From an uncultured Clostridia bacterium (GTDB lineage: Bacteria > Bacillota > Clostridia > Christensenellales > Aristaeellaceae), in assembly GCA_934675735.1 (NCBI GenBank), contig CAKURR010000022.1, forward strand, positions 1 to 37,454: DNA of 37,454 nucleotides, in the 5' to 3' direction. This document shows positions 37,252 through 37,454 of the stretch, in pieces. How positions within the stretch are numbered: position 1 is the first letter of the stretch; each line of letters starts with the position of its first letter. Made by a program: the position numbers and the translations under genes. Under the pieces are notes generated by a model. The model did no database searches and was not told the DNA's origin. It saw nothing but the letters and a program-made list of their open reading frames with translations.

Positions 37252-37454
37252 ATGCCGCTTACTATGGTGGGCGTCGGCGAGAGCCGTCCGATTATCCGCA
37301 TCGGGGGCAGCGACAAGGTGCGCACGCATCTGGAAAACCTCGGCTTTGTTGAGGGCGAAATGGTTCGCGTGGTTTCCGATATCTCCGGCAACCTGATTGT
37401 GCAGGTGAAGGATGCGCGCGTGGCCATCAGCCGCGAGCTGGCGACCAAGATTCT
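37252..37454 (+). CDS. feoA: FeoA-domain ferrous iron transport protein (cut by window end)
   Basis: Only the first 67 codons are inside the window. The protein reads MPLTMVGVGESRPIIRIGGSD, then VRTHLENLGFVEGEMVRVVSD and GNLIVQVKDARVAISRELA, the small SH3-like FeoA domain that accompanies the FeoB ferrous-iron channel. GGGAGG lies eight bases before the ATG. It has its own iron-box-controlled promoter and probably begins a feo operon continuing past the window (feoB expected, not seen). Confidence 0.88.
   Translation, partial: MPLTMVGVGESRPIIRIGGSDKVRTHLENLGFVEGEMVRVVSDISGNLIVQVKDARVAISRELATKI

Overview
The window looks like chromosomal DNA from a GC-rich, anaerobic, gut-type member of the Bacillota (Clostridia-like). 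The evidence is ribosomal protein L27 with the N-terminal extension that is removed by the Prp protease, with prp lying between rplU and rpmA; an L21-type mRNA leader; a pyrophosphate-type phosphofructokinase; TTGACA/TATAAT promoters; and strong AGGAGG ribosome binding sites. Both solute-binding proteins have ordinary cleavable signal peptides and no lipobox cysteine, which is unusual for a monoderm. No tRNA, rRNA, CRISPR array, transposase or phage gene was seen.

Left arm (about 350-11,630). A PrpR-type regulator with a damaged AAA+ core is transcribed away from a seven-gene operon: DUF1537 acid-sugar kinase, cytoplasmic Asp-box (sialidase-fold) protein, iron-containing alcohol dehydrogenase, DapA-family aldolase/dehydratase, PdxA2-type 4-phosphate dehydrogenase, TAXI-type TRAP binding protein and fused TRAP permease. 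It reads as uptake and breakdown of an acid sugar or a conjugate of one. Kinase plus PdxA2 is the known core for four-carbon acid sugars; the other three enzymes suggest a longer pathway that I cannot match to a described one. A MATE exporter follows.

Middle (13,130-23,520). A LacI-type regulator faces an ABC sugar system (binding protein and two permeases, no ATPase), followed by a heparinase II/III-like protein, a DUF2264 protein, a GH88 unsaturated glucuronyl hydrolase and a discoidin-like protein. None of the four enzyme-side proteins has a signal peptide, so acidic oligosaccharides appear to be imported and then cut in the cytoplasm. Two LacI-type operator candidates and a near-consensus promoter lie between the divergent genes.

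Right of that (23,555-31,310). A LysR regulator and a Tat-exported FMN/FAD reductase form a divergent pair bracketed by a perfect 22-bp inverted repeat that is part of the terminator on each side. Then come PPi-phosphofructokinase, a secreted discoidin/PIG-L deacetylase, a GNAT acetyltransferase and a TIM-barrel sugar isomerase-like protein.

Right arm (31,387-37,454). deoC, the rplU-prp-rpmA operon behind an L21 leader, a CPA2 antiporter, an HD-GYP-like protein with two apparent compensating frameshifts, and a short iron-type DtxR regulator divergent from a feoA gene cut by the window edge. The feoA promoter carries two matching TTAG...GCTAA boxes.

Across the window, short intergenic hairpin modules ending in a GGGGTTTGGGGC-AAAGCCCC-type stem occur about six times. 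Their first stem varies with compensatory changes, and three copies lie just ahead of start codons.
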